The translations under genes and the position numbers were made by a program. This document shows, one piece after another, positions 34,964-45,538 of a DNA stretch of 64,000 bases. The DNA is taken from NCBI RefSeq assembly GCF_000372725.1, contig NW_005201069.1, forward strand, positions 144,921-208,920, in the 5' to 3' direction. The first letter of the stretch is position 1; every line of letters begins with the position of its first letter. The notes under the pieces were generated by a model. That model was not told the origin of the DNA. It saw nothing but the letters and a program-made list of their open reading frames with translations, and made no database searches. Source of the stretch: Emiliania huxleyi CCMP1516 (lineage: Eukaryota > Haptophyta > Isochrysidales > Noelaerhabdaceae).

Positions 34964-36770
34964 CTACAAGGCCATCGGACGGGCGGAGGCCTGCTTCGCC
35001 GCCGCCTCTTTCACCTTCTCGTACTCGTCGCGGATCTCCCTTGAAGAGGGCGCCAACTTGCACGCCTAACGACGCGAAATCGCCACCTCGGCTATCATCT
35101 CGGCTAGACCTCTCGGCTGCACCTCGGGCTCGACCCCGCGCCTGCAGCAAATTCTTGCGCGCAGCCTCGAGCTGGCCGAGGGCTGCGCACGCCTGTACGA
35201 GATTGCAACCTCGGCTGTGACCTCGGCGCATCTCGCCTCTGGCCGAGAGCGGCGCGCGCCTGGCCGCGGCGGTACCACGCCTTCGCCGAGCCGGCGTCGA
35301 TGCCGACGGCGGCGTCGCAGGCGGAGATGGCCTCGAACGGCCTCGCCTCGCGCAAGCGGCACGCCGCCAGGTTGAGCAGGCAGGGCAGCCTCAGCGCGTC
35401 GACACGATCCGCCGCCGCCGCGTCGAGCACGGCCGGGGCGGGCTGCAGCAGCGAGAGCGCCTCTGCGTATGCGGCGGCGGCGGCGGCGACGTCCCCCCCC
35501 TTGAAGCTTGCCGTGCCCTTGCCACGCCACGCCTAGACGACCGCCCCAGCCTCGCTCACGTCTCGGCCGCCTCCACGACGCGGGCCGCGCCTCTGGCGCC
35601 GTCCGCCTCCGCGCGCGCGAGCCGCTCGCCGAGCTCCAAGTCGGGCTCGCTCCAAGCCGCCTGCTTGGCGTTCATCTGGGGAGGGGAGAGATCTCGGCTG
35701 AGCTCATCTGCCGCACGCCACACCCCTCGGCTGGTCCACACCCTCGGCTGGTCCTCGTATGCCAGACATTGTGACGCGGCTCTCGGCGGGCTCTCGGAAG
35801 CTTCTCGGAAACGGCGCCTCCGCGAGCCTCTGCTGCGCCTCGCCGGGCGTGCCGCGCCCCGCGTTGGCCTCGCGCGCCGCGCTCATCCACTCGCTGTCCG
35901 AGGCGAGCTGCGCCTGTGTTCACGCGCGCGAGCTGTGAAGAGGCGCGCACAGCTCGCCACGACCACCGCCCGACGCGGCTGCTGCGCCGCGTCGAAGTGC
36001 TGCCGCTCGTAGCCCTCCTGGTCGTCCCACGCGCGCGCGACGAAGGCGTCCCCGAGCACCTCGACCGAGAGGCCGCACTGGCGGCACACCTCGCTCGCGC
36101 GCCGGTTCGGCGGCAGCTGCTTTGCGACGCCTACGAGAGCACGCTTCCGAGGCGGCTCCCGGGACAGCTTCCCGAGACGGAGGCAGGACGCTACTCTCTC
36201 GGCGCCCTTGTCGTCGACGTACATCGAGACGCCCACCCAGCTGCTCTTGGGGGTGGGCGGCAGCAGCTGCAGGATGTCGCACGTCTGGGAGAGTGCCACC
36301 TGCGCGAGCGAGCTCCTGGATGGGTCCGGGATGGGTTCGGGATGGGAGGTCCGGTGCTCTGTGCGCGGAGAGAGCGACGCGGATGCTCTTGGCTGCGTGC
36401 TCCTCGCAGGCGGTCGAGGGAAAGGCAGTCGGCAGGGAGGCACACCACACACCTGCGAGAGCATCCGCTCGTCGGGCGGCGCGGAGTCCTTGTTCTTCTC
36501 CGCCACCTGCTGTCGCACGGACGAGACGAGCGCATCGCGCTGCGCGTCGGAGAGCTCGCCCGTCTGTCTGCGGTAGTAGTCGTTCAGCGCCTTGGTCAGC
36601 GCGCCGATGTTCTCCTACGGCAGAGAGGAGAGCGCCACTTGCGGCGGGCTGACGAAGGCGAGCGATGACCGCTCGGCACGCCGCACCTCGAGGGTGGGCG
36701 GGATCGCAAGCTCGAGCTCGGTGATGGCGCTGTCGTCAGCGGCGGGGATGAGGACGTACTTGACGGACAT
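34964..36770 (-). CDS. TPR-repeat protein with unrecognised N-terminal domain
   Basis: It starts MSVKYVLIPAADDSAI at 36770. Later exons give ENIGALTKALNDYYRRQTGE, QQVAEKNKDSAPPDERMLSQ spliced to VALSQTCDILQLLP, SSWVGVSMYVDDKG spliced to VAKQLPPNRRAS, then CRQCGLSVEVLGDAFVARAW and HFDAQLASDSEWM. The C-terminal half has TPR units, AYAEALSLLQ, LPCLLNLAACRLREARPFE and AISACDAAVGIDAGSAKAWY, ending LAPSSREIRDEYEKVKEAAA and ARPMAL. Known for TPRs: peptide or chaperone binding. The conserved-looking DDxG...LNRAS...GDAFVAR block belongs to no family I can name. There are eight or nine short exons; several introns repeat the following exon start. The first intron may be as short as 24 nt (36615-36638) or, with a GA donor, 60 nt. 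Confidence 0.65.
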
Positions 36771-37128
36771 CGTGGGCACACTGGACCGTGACGGCCGCGG
36801 GAGCACGTTCACAGCCTTGTTATTGAGAAGAAAATACTATCGCGCTGTGCGCTGGCCTGTGAGAGGTTGAGGTGCGAGCCCTGGAGGCCCTGGGGATGGG
36901 GGGGGACTACCCGCGGGCTTAGAAGGCCCGCGCGCAGGGGGGTGGGGCATTGAGACCGGTCATGAATGAGTGCGCGACACGCATGTTGCGAGCAGCGTTG
37001 TTGATGTTTTGCGCATCGCCACTGACGGCGGCGCGCGAGAGCTGTTGCGAGTGGTGTTGGGCGAAGCCCCGGGCGCTGCCGGAGGCTGTGCCGTTCACAC
37101 AAAAGCCGGTGTGTGAGAGAGATTTTTA

Positions 37129-37190
37129 GCAACCGCGCCATTCGCTCTCACCTGGCAACCCTGTCTGCACGTCTCGCGCGCGCGTGAACA
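37129..37190 (+). repeat. 62-bp dispersed direct repeat, copy 2
   Basis: Second copy of 27479-27540, same orientation, with CTCGCGCG for CTCTCGCG as the main difference. Confidence 0.85.
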
Positions 37191-37232
37191 GGGCTCCAGG
37201 CCCCAAATTACGTGTGAGTGTTAGAGTTGTTT

Positions 37233-37638
37233 GGTGTGTGTACTTCTTGCTTGGCCGGGGTATCATTCATGCTGAAATTCTGCAAAAACCTGGCCGGCCC
37301 CTGCCCCTACCTACCTACCTACCTACCTACCTACCTTACTTATGGGAAACTAAAAAAGAAATCACTCGTCGTGAAGGTGGGGTGGTACTATACCAACTAG
37401 AGTGATGGTTGGTGGTACTCTCCTGCAACCACAGTCCTTCTTGTGACATGGCAGGCCACTCTCAAGCCCTACAAGCATCAGATCACCCATTTGGGGAGGG
37501 TTGACATCGTGATTTCCGCGGAAAATTTCTTTTTTCGGAAAATTTCAGCTTGAAGAGAGGGAAAACCCCGACGGGAGGGCCCAGACCTACCCTACCTACC
37601 CCGGCATGATACCCGGCCAAGCAAGAAGTACACACACC
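37233..37638. mobile_element. 406-bp MITE-like segment with 33-bp inverted ends
   Basis: The left end GGTGTGTGTACTTCTTGCTT and the following 14 bases recur in reverse complement at 37606-37638 with one base gap. No clear target-site duplication and no coding capacity. It could also be a simple inverted duplication. Confidence 0.55.
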
Positions 37639-37894
37639 TGACAAAAGCCGCACTTCACACAAAAGCCACGGACCCAAGACGCACAAGCTCTTCACACCGC
37701 ACTAAATTTAGACCCAGGCGCCCTCCCATCTAGGGGTCCCTGGTCGTTTCCGCAGGCGAAAGGATAAGACGAAATTTTCATAAAAAAATCCATTGCCTCG
37801 GCGACGGTATCGCGCGTCGCTGGTCACAGCGCGTAATTCGTCTACAATTCGTCTTCCCGTTGCCCTCCCGGCCTGGCGGGTGCACGCTGCCCGC

Positions 37895-39478
37895 ATGGCC
37901 ACTGGCTCCGCCGCAAAGAGGCACCGCGCGCACGACGCGATCACGATCGGCGATGAGATGAAGCGGTGCGCGACAGCACATCGCATAGCCTTTGTCCGCG
38001 ATCCACGCGCCGACCGCACTCCCAACCGTGCTCTCGCGTGTGTCCGGCGCGCCAGGTACGAGGAGGAGGCGTGCTCGTCGATCGTCGATTTGCAGCGGCC
38101 ATGTGTGGTGCGGCTCGACGGCCACTGCTTCCACACATACACAAAGGGCTTCCGCCGCCCGTATGACCTGCGCATCCACGAGGCGATGGTTGCCACCGCG
38201 ACCGACCTGCTCGAGCGCTTCGGCGCGGTCACCGCATACACCGAGTCTGACGAGATCTCCCTCCTCTTTCCGCCTTCGACCGCCGAGTCGCCCTCGCTGC
38301 CCTTCAGCGGGCGAGATGCGCCGAGATAGTCGAGATGTGAGGCTCGCTCGTCTCCCCCGCCCTGGGAGGAGCCGAGCACGCCGCGAGCAGGCGGCATGGC
38401 CGGTAGGCGGGTGCAGAAGATCGTCTCTGTGAGCGCGGGCTTCGCCTCGGCCCGCTTCAACCTGCACATGGCGAGCCAGCCCTTCGACGGCGAGGGAGAG
38501 GCGCGCCTCCGTCGAGCCGAGTCGCCGCCCCTTCGGACCTGGCACCCTGCTGTGAACAGAGGCGCCGCCCGCGCCCCTAGGCGCCGCTCGCCGCGCGGGT
38601 CGCGCGGAGCGACGCGCACTTTGACTCGCGCGTCTTCAGCTTGCCGGACGAGGCTAGACACTTCCTAGACACTTCCAAGACACTTCTTCTTCAGTCTGCC
38701 GGACGAGGAGCTCCTCCTTCCTCACCCGAGACCTCAACCCACCTCGCCTCTCACCTTCCTCACCTTGCCCAACACCCCACCTCAGGCCAGGCTGGTCGAG
38801 TACATGCGGTGGCGCGCCCTGCTCGACTGCAGGCACTCCACCACCCCGCCTCACTCCACCACCCCACCTCGCCGCTGCAGACGGCACCTGCCTCACGCCG
38901 TGCTCGCCGAGAGCAGGCGCAACTCCATCTCGATGCTCGCGCAGGCGCACTTTCCGCCCGCGCGGCTGCACAAGCTCGACGCCCAGGAGGGCGCTGCATC
39001 TCAGCTGCATCTCGGCTGTCCTCTCGACTGATCTCTCAGCTGCACCTCGGCTGCACCTCGGCTGCACCTCGGCTGCAACTGATCCACAAGTCCGACCCGC
39101 AGGCCGCGCTGCGCCTGCTCAAGGAGGAGAAGGGCGTCGACTGGGCGCGCGAGCCCGCCTTCTTCCGCTTCGGCACAACACGTCAGCAAGAACCAGTCTG
39201 CCCGGGCGTCTCCTCACGGAGCTGTAGCTGTGATGCGAGTAGGCACGTACGTCAAGAAGGAGCAGTTCACCAAGGAGGCCTTCAACCCGATCACGCGCGC
39301 CAAGGTGACCGCCGTGCGCACGCGCTGCGCCGCCCGCTCTTTCGAGTTTCAGCCTTCGGAGGCGCTCGGCTTCCTGCTCACGCGCTTCTGGCCCGAGGAA
39401 CTCAGCCCAAATTCCGCCTCGCCGACGTCTCCAAGACATTCGAGGGGAGAGGGGGAGGAGACGGCCTGCAGGGTTTAG
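37895..39478 (+). CDS. THG1L: tRNA(His) guanylyltransferase-like protein (Thg1/TLP family, 3'-5' polymerase)
   Basis: Adds nucleotides in the 3'-5' direction to tRNA 5' ends. Exon 1 (37895-37965) ends GDEMKR and is spliced (37966-38055) to YEEEACSSIVDLQRPCVVRL. RLDGHCFHTYTKGF and TESDEISLLF carry the metal-binding acidic residues of the palm fold. Then FSGR (intron 38311-38406) VQKIVSVSAGFASARFN, DAHFDSRVFSLPDE (intron 38653-38785) ARLVEYMRWRALLDC (38833-38916) RRNSISMLAQAHF, and FFRFGT (39173-39242) YVKKEQFTKEAF. GDEMKRYE and the LPFSGR-VQKI layout look closer to bacterial/protist Thg1-like proteins, which repair truncated tRNA 5' ends, than to animal THG1. Introns are mostly GC-AG with next-exon repeats (GCACAACACGTCAGCAAG against GCACGTACGTCAAGAAG). 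Confidence 0.9.
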
Positions 39479-39663
39479 CGGAGTCCGGACAGCGCAGTTT
39501 TCTCTCACTTCGCTATCAAATAAAAATCACAGTGTCGTGTGTGTCCACGCGCACGGGCTCCTTCTCGCTAGCCGACTCCTTCTTTCTATAGCATGCTCCT
39601 CCTATTCTAGAGAGAAGAGACCCCCCAATCATGCTACGCCACGGCTCTCGCTATCTCGTATCG

Positions 39664-40716
39664 TTACAATTGGTACTGCAGCTGGCGGAGCTGGACGGCG
39701 ACGGGTCCGACGGCGGTCTCTGTATCGTCCTGCTGCTCCTCCATCCGCCCTCGCGATAGCACGCGGGCAATCGCCCTCGCCGCCGCCATCGGCACGTGCG
39801 AGAGTGCACGTACAAGTGCACACGCGCGACTGGAAGATGGCGGCGCCTCGTACCCGTGTGCCACCCGAGGCAACGCCTGCCCCTGGGACTGAGCTCCCAC
39901 GCCCTCCGCCAGGGCCTTCTCCTCCGTGCCTCGCCGCCGCTCCTGATTTTGCACACGTTCTTGCTCCTGCCGTTCGTACAGTTGCCGCTGCCTGACCCGT
40001 GGCGCTCCTGCCGCGGCTAGCGCGGCTGGTGCGGATGGTGATCCACCGAGGACCAAGGTGAAGAAATCGATCTGCTGCTGAATCGATTGGCTGCGATCCA
40101 CACGCGGCAGAGTGTGTGTTACCTCGTCCGCCATGATCACACACCAACAGAGGGAGAGGTTGAAGGGGAGGAAGAGGAGGACGAGAAGCAAAAGCTGCAC
40201 GCCTTGAGAGGATTCGTGCGCAAGAGAGATGCATAGGCCGAGGAAGAGCAGGAAGAATGAAACCCACGATAGCTTTGCGGCCGTGACTAGCCCATAGAAA
40301 GAGAAGCACAGATGGGCGACCATGCAGAGTCCCATGAGCGCTACGTACACGCCGAAATTCCATATCACGAGGGTCGCAAACGTGTAGGTGAAGCACGCGT
40401 ACGCAGTCGTAGTTTTCGTGCACGGCTCAGTCAGGCGAGGCATCGCCAGAGGCAACAACGGCTGTGCTCCACGCACACCACAATCTCCACAGTCGGTTCC
40501 AAACAGACACGAGCTGTAATGAGCGCCAACGCCCCCATCGTCACAAACGCCATCGCCGGCAAACTTACACCCCGTAGAGCAAAACATCTGCGTCCGTCGG
40601 TGGCTTGTCACGTTGCGTGAGGCGTGTCGGCGGGAGAGCTCTCGCCCAGTCGTAGAGTATTGCGCGCGGCTTTGTTCGGGCGCCTGCAGGAGAAGCAACC
40701 AGACGAGCACCCACAT
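39664..40716 (-). CDS. Secretory-pathway protein with LNR-like Cys domain and several membrane segments
   Basis: 350 residues, one exon. A signal peptide (MWVLVWLLLLQAPEQSRAQ) is followed by a Cys-rich module, FCSTGCKFAGDGVCDDGG then CLFGTDCGDCG, the Notch/Lin-12-like CxxxCxxxxDGxCDxG...DCxDC pattern common in algal surface proteins. Three or four hydrophobic helices follow between residues about 110 and 215 (VYVALMGLCMVAHLCFSFYG, WVSFFLLFLGLCISLA, LLLLVLLFLPFNLSLCWCVI). The C-terminal tail is long, Glu/Arg/Ala-rich and probably cytosolic, ending QLRQLQYQL. The family is not one I can name; a receptor-like or ligand-gated membrane role is possible but unproven. It is tail-to-tail with the Thg1-like gene. 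Confidence 0.75.
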   Translation of the reverse strand: MWVLVWLLLLQAPEQSRAQYSTTGRELSRRHASRNVTSHRRTQMFCSTGCKFAGDGVCDDGGVGAHYSSCLFGTDCGDCGVRGAQPLLPLAMPRLTEPCTKTTTAYACFTYTFATLVIWNFGVYVALMGLCMVAHLCFSFYGLVTAAKLSWVSFFLLFLGLCISLAHESSQGVQLLLLVLLFLPFNLSLCWCVIMADEVTHTLPRVDRSQSIQQQIDFFTLVLGGSPSAPAALAAAGAPRVRQRQLYERQEQERVQNQERRRGTEEKALAEGVGAQSQGQALPRVAHGYEAPPSSSRACALVRALSHVPMAAARAIARVLSRGRMEEQQDDTETAVGPVAVQLRQLQYQL

Positions 40717-40897
40717 TCGTCTGAGACCGCCGAGTGCTGCCCCCCCACACTAGTTGCGGCGCGGTCAGTGACGACGGGCGGAATCTTCGCGGGACGCGTC
40801 CACAGTCGAAAAAAAGAATTCAGTCCTTTGGCGCGCACTGTTTATAGTAATGTTACACAGGCACAGGTGATGTCAGCGGTTGATCTTTCTAATGTGA

Positions 40898-43210
40898 TCA
40901 GCGGCCCCCCGCATGACCTGGCCGCAGCAGCCTCTGCACATCCTGCGCCGAGTCCATCTCCTCGTACTCGTCGGGCACAGCAAAGTGGCTGGCTGGCATC
41001 GCAGCGCCGCCGGCCGGCTTGACATCGGCCACCACGAGCTGCGCGTAGAGAGAGAGCGGCAGTGGCACGTTCACCTGTTTCGCCAGGTCGTCTCGCGTGA
41101 CCGCTTTCTCTCGCACAGGAGGGCTGACTGACGGACTCTTGGGGCGATGCGCTCCTTCATTGGGAAAGCATCGCGCTCCGGCCAGCGTCCAAGGGCGTGC
41201 GCAGCGTCGGAAGCGTGCTGATTGATGAGCGCGAGCAGGTTGAGGATGAGCTGCCTGTGGGACATATGTATCGGATGGGTTTCATGGTTGACGTGTCACA
41301 AGAAGGTAGGGTGAGCTGCAGACGGTTCGTGCAAGTGCTCGACGTTGAGCGGCGAGTCGTGCGCCAGCCACACCTATTGGATCCGTATTGCTGCTCAACA
41401 TTCCTAAAAGACGAGTCGGTTCAGGTTGACACGCGTGGCTGTGTGAGGCACACCCTCGCACGCAGCGTCGATCCCTCTTGCTCCGCATCACCTCGCTGCC
41501 GCATGCCGACGCTCTTCATCAAGTCATCGTACGTCATCGGCACCTCATCGCAGAGACGTGGGGAGATACGGCCGAGCTGTCGGGAGACAAGGGGCGCCGA
41601 TACCACCGCCACCTGCATCAGCTCAGACCGCACCCCATCGCTGAAGTCGCGCCCACGCGCCGCCACGTAGCCCAAGAAGGAGCCGGAGAGGGCGTAGGCG
41701 TGCGGCCCGGCCACATTTCGCTTGGTGGTGTGCGCCGTCCGCAGTCGGGTCTGCGCCTCGTGTACCACCGTCCTGAAAGAGGCGAAATGGAGCCACGCCC
41801 CTCAGAGCATAGACGTGATTGAGTCGGAGCGCGCTCGCACGAGCAACCTAACGCCCGAGACGCGTTCGCTCTTTGGCGCGCCGCGCCAGTCGAGCAGCGG
41901 CCTGAAGCGCGGCGCGTCGGGGCGTGTTGCGCTCTGCGTACCGCGAACGCCGCGGAGCACCAGCCGCTCAAACTCGGCGTCCTCAACCTATGCATATCAA
42001 ACACAAAGTGAAGATGGCGCCACTCACGATTGTTTAACCCCGGCACCCCGTCGCCGTCTGCTTGGCGCGCGGTTCGCACGGCACGGCCAGCTCTTCCTTC
42101 GCCTGCACGAGTGACAATAAAGCGGGCTGTCAAGCAGGCAGCGCAGCCTGTGGTGGAATACCTTTTCTAAGTGACACCAACTTCAAAAGCAGCACCTGTT
42201 TGAGGATGCGCCCCAGCCACTTGAAGGTCTTCTGGTCATGGCTTACGAGCGCCACGCGCGGGTCCGGCTTGGAGGCGGCGCTGCTCCCGGCGGGTGGCGG
42301 CGCGAGCAGCACCGAGACGGAGCCGCGCTTCCACCGTGGCAGAAGCGACTTTGCGTCTGCGTCGAGGCCGGTGAGCGAACCGTCGATCCGCAACCTGTTC
42401 CCGCACTTAGCAACCATGTAGGTGTCTGAGGGGAAGTGTTGCCGGAGCACAAGCCCAAACAACGGCGACGAGACCTTCCACTGCACCTGAAGGAGGTGAT
42501 ATTGTCAACTAGCCGCAAGTCGCCGCGTGAAGAGATGGAGCCGGCGATATGAGGAGACGCTCTCGCAGCTAGAGGCAAAGAGACCGGTGTGGGACTCGTA
42601 CCTTGAGGCTGACGTCTGGCATATCGGCCAGCGCCTCCAGCGCCCTCTCTTTTAGGTCACGCCGCGGTCGCCGCTGGCCGTCACCGCTCGCCTTCTCCGC
42701 CGCACCGACGGCGTCGAAGATTGCGCGCGCGGCTTTGTACTCTAACCGATCAATACTTTCCTCCAGCATGCTCCAGCCAGCAGTGTTTTGGGCCGAGAGG
42801 TTGGCACTGCTTTCCGCCATTTCTCGCAGTGTGAGGCTCAAGCACCGCAATGATCCGCGCATTGCCGCGATATGGCCGATCGTGTTACCACAACAGTCGA
42901 GAGCCTCCCACTCGGCGGCGTGCCAGCCCGATGTAGCCGCCGCGAGAGCCGTCTCGTCGTCCTCAAATGCGGCAAGATGAGCTGGCCACCTTGCCGCCTC
43001 GGCCACCGTCGCCAGGTCGGGCTCGCAGGGCTCCACGCCGAGCCTCACCCTTGTCCTTGCGCCGTTGGCTCCGAACCATGGCGTCCATGCGCTCAGACGG
43101 AGGCGGACTATGGTTGACGTAGCATTGGAAAGGGAGCCACGATCAGAAGGGGAAGGAGCGGCCACATTGAGGCTGCAAGGGCTCCGGCGGCTGCTCCTCC
43201 GCCTGAACAT
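40898..43210 (-). CDS. ANKRD13-like protein (ankyrin repeats + GPCR-chaperone domain)
   Basis: The first exon (43210 to about 42600) has ankyrin units: WHAAEWEALDCCGNTIGHIA and LSAQNTAGWSMLEESIDR, followed by RRDLKERALEALADMPDVSLK. After an intron of about 110 nt ending at about 42490 comes VQWKVSSPLFGLVLRQHFPS, then LRIDGSLTGLDADAKSLLPR and WKRGSVSVLL. This matches the start of the GPCR-chaperone domain of ANKRD13 proteins, which bind ubiquitylated cargo on endosomes. Later exons are less clear: PHAYALSGSFLGYVAARG (41700s), YDDLMKS, HRQLILNLLALINQ (41.2 kb). The last exon gives VPLPLSLYAQLVVADVK and FAVPDEYEEMDSAQDVQRLL, stop at 40898. The family call is good for the 5' half and fair for the 3' half. 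Splicing between 41100 and 42130 is not resolved. Confidence 0.7.
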
Positions 43211-43742
43211 TGGAGAGCAGTCGCCGCAGGCTTACTCTTGTGTCTGACACGGATCCAGAACCACGAGTCAACTGACGATAGACGGCCTGGCAGTGACAAT
43301 GTCGGAGTGCGGATGCGACGGGACAAGCCGTCCAGCGAGGCCCCCGGGAGGAGTGCGCGAGACCTAGCGAGGCGTAGCAGCGAGAAAAGTTGCGTTTGGA
43401 ACACAAAAGCTCCAGAAAACGCGCGCGCGGGCGGACCCTCACAGCTCACACAGCTCACAGGCCCCTCCCTCTCGCACAAAAGCACCGCCCCTCTATCATA
43501 CGACACCCCAAAAAAAGAAAGAAAACACACAATCCAAGGGAGATACGACACCCAGGCACGCTGAGATAGGTCGGCCTTTGTTTTTTTGACAGCGCTTTCG
43601 ATGCTATCGAGGCCGAGCGGGAATGAAAGAAAGAAAGAAAACGAACATCCCGAGGGCGCATTACTTTTTGGCGGTTACGGACAACTTCCCCCCGTGCGGC
43701 AACTTCCGATTGGCGGCTGGCCGCGTATTCGGCACCACCAAA
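43211..43742. promoter_or_regulatory. Divergent upstream region of ANKRD13-like and G alpha genes
   Basis: About 530 bp with two copies of the A/G-rich upstream motif (43503-43550 and 43621-43655), both in the sense orientation of G alpha. No other gene is seen. Confidence 0.45.
43621..43655 (+). promoter_or_regulatory. GAAAGAAAGAAAGAAAACGAAC upstream motif near G alpha
   Basis: Reads GAAAGAAAGAAAGAAAACG then AACATCCCGAGGG, about 90-120 bp before the G alpha ATG. A second copy at 43503-43550 reads AAAGAAAGAAAACACACAAT then CCAAGGGAG. Confidence 0.4.
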
Positions 43743-45538
43743 ATGGTGTGCGGCGGCACCGCGCCGGCAAATGTGCTCGACCCCGAGGCGATGGCGCAGG
43801 CTGAGGCTCAGAAGGCGATCAACAAGAGCATCAACAAGATGATTAGGTCCAGTCGCGAAAGCGCGGAGAGTAAGACTAAGATGCTCCTGCTTGGCGCGGG
43901 CGAGTCGGGCAAGAGCACCATCTTCAAGCAGATGCAGATCATCAACGGGACGGGGTACACGAAGGACGAGCTCGCCTCCTTTAAGTGGATCATTCACCGC
44001 AACGTCCTCGACGCGATTCAGATCCTCATCACCCAGGTGTGCGGGTGGTGCGATGCGATGGCGAGGGTGCGGTGGCATGAGAGCGTGGTCCGACCCTCGA
44101 CCCGCAGGCCTCGTCGATGGGCATCCAGCTCGAAGAGGCCAACGAGGGTGAGCTCTTCACCGCCCGCTTCCTCCACGTTCCCTCCCTCGCTCTGCTGCGT
44201 CTCTCTTCTCCCCTTTGCTCGCCGCCGCCGCCACACGGCTCCTTCGCTCACGGCGACTACCCTCGCGCCGCCACCCTCCCACGCCGCCTCGCCCGCCTGC
44301 AAAGACCGCGCGGAGCAGGTTCAGCTTTGGGAGGGTGAGAACCTCAACCCCGAGCTGGCACTGGCGATCGAGGCGCTATGGGCCGACCCGGGTACCGAAC
44401 CTAGATGTGGGAGACTCTGGCAGACACTACGGATGTCTCGACGAAGGAGTGGAGTACTCTTGCTTTGTGGCCACTGTGACCTGCGTGCTAGTCGTGATGA
44501 CATGGCCACGTCGAGCTGCAGCCGCTGTGAGGTGGTCGTCTTCACTGCTCTGTCCCTCCCTCACTTGCAGGCATCCAGCAGACCTTCGACAAGCGTGCCG
44601 ACTTCCAGCTCGGAGATGCGTCCAAGTACTTTTTGGACCAGGTCGGCCGGATCGCCGCTGCCGACTACGTGCCGATCGTCGACGACGTGCTACGCGCGCG
44701 CGTGCGCACGAGCGGGGTAGTCAGCAAGGAGTTCTGCATCCCAGCGACAGGCACGACGCAGGCCCGCGCGATCGAGCTCTTCGACGTCGGCGGGCAGCGC
44801 AGCGAGCGGCGGCGGTGGATCCATTTCTTCGACCACGTCAACTCGCTTGTCTTTGTCGCCGCCATCAGTGAGTACAATCAGGTGCGAGCCCGAGATTGGT
44901 CGAGAGATTGGCCGAGGTTGGCCGAGGCTCGTTGCTCCCGGTGCAACCAGGTTCTCGCCGAGGACGCGAGCAAGAACCGACTGGAGGAGGCGATGGACCT
45001 CTTCGAGCAGATTGTGCAGAGTCACCACTTTTGCGGTGCCCCTTCTCCCAGAAGACTTGTTCCACGACAGGTCCGTAACAGGTCTCATCATTGAGCTTCA
45101 TAGACACCTCCGTCTACCTCTTCCTCAACAAGAGGTGCGTGTGCCCATGTCGTGTGCCCACGTTGCCTCGCACACAGTTTAGTGCGCGCGTGTGCGCGGT
45201 GTGCGGCGCGTTGAGAGGCTGCAGCCCCGCCCCCAAGGGACCTCTTTGAGGAGAAGATCAAGACGATCGACCCGAGGAGGTGGTTCCCCGACTACACGGG
45301 CGGCTGCGACAAGGACAAATGCGAGGCCTTCTTCCGCGCAAAGTTCAAGGAGCGCATGCAGCGCGCCAAGAACAAGTCGGCGTTATACGTCCACACCACG
45401 TGAGCAAACGACATTGGGAGGTGGCTAGTTCTCCATACCGCTTCTCACCCATCGCCCAAGCCGTCGCTCAGGTGCGCCACAGACACGGGCAACATCAGAT
45501 TTGTGCTCGACGGCATCTTCAAGGACGCAGCGACTTGA
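43743..45538 (+). CDS. Heterotrimeric G-protein alpha subunit
   Basis: Eight exons (43743-44036, 44109-44148, 44305-44391, 44571-44881, 44951-45013, 45082-45134, 45238-45399, 45472-45538) total 1077 nt, giving 358 residues, the usual length. P-loop GAGESGKST; switch I region RVRTSGVV (the Gi-type arginine is present); switch [31 protein letters not shown] (NKxD); and [11 protein letters not shown] (TCAT guanine loop). The start MVCGGTAP lacks the Gly2 needed for N-myristoylation but has Cys3 for palmitoylation. Binds GTP downstream of a receptor at the membrane. Splicing [22 protein letters not shown] restores the human spacing exactly. Introns GT-AG; those starting at 44882 and 45400 repeat the next exon start (GTGCGAGCCCGAG against GTTCTCGCCGAG). 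The last 20 bases overlap the 3' end of the opposite gene. Confidence 0.95.

Larger units (their letters stand above)
36771..37894. other. Divergent intergenic region with TIR element
   Basis: About 1.1 kb. It holds the dispersed 62-bp repeat (37129-37190), a 406-bp segment with inverted ends (37233-37638) and TACC tetranucleotide repeats (37308-37335). No protein gene is supported. Confidence 0.5.
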
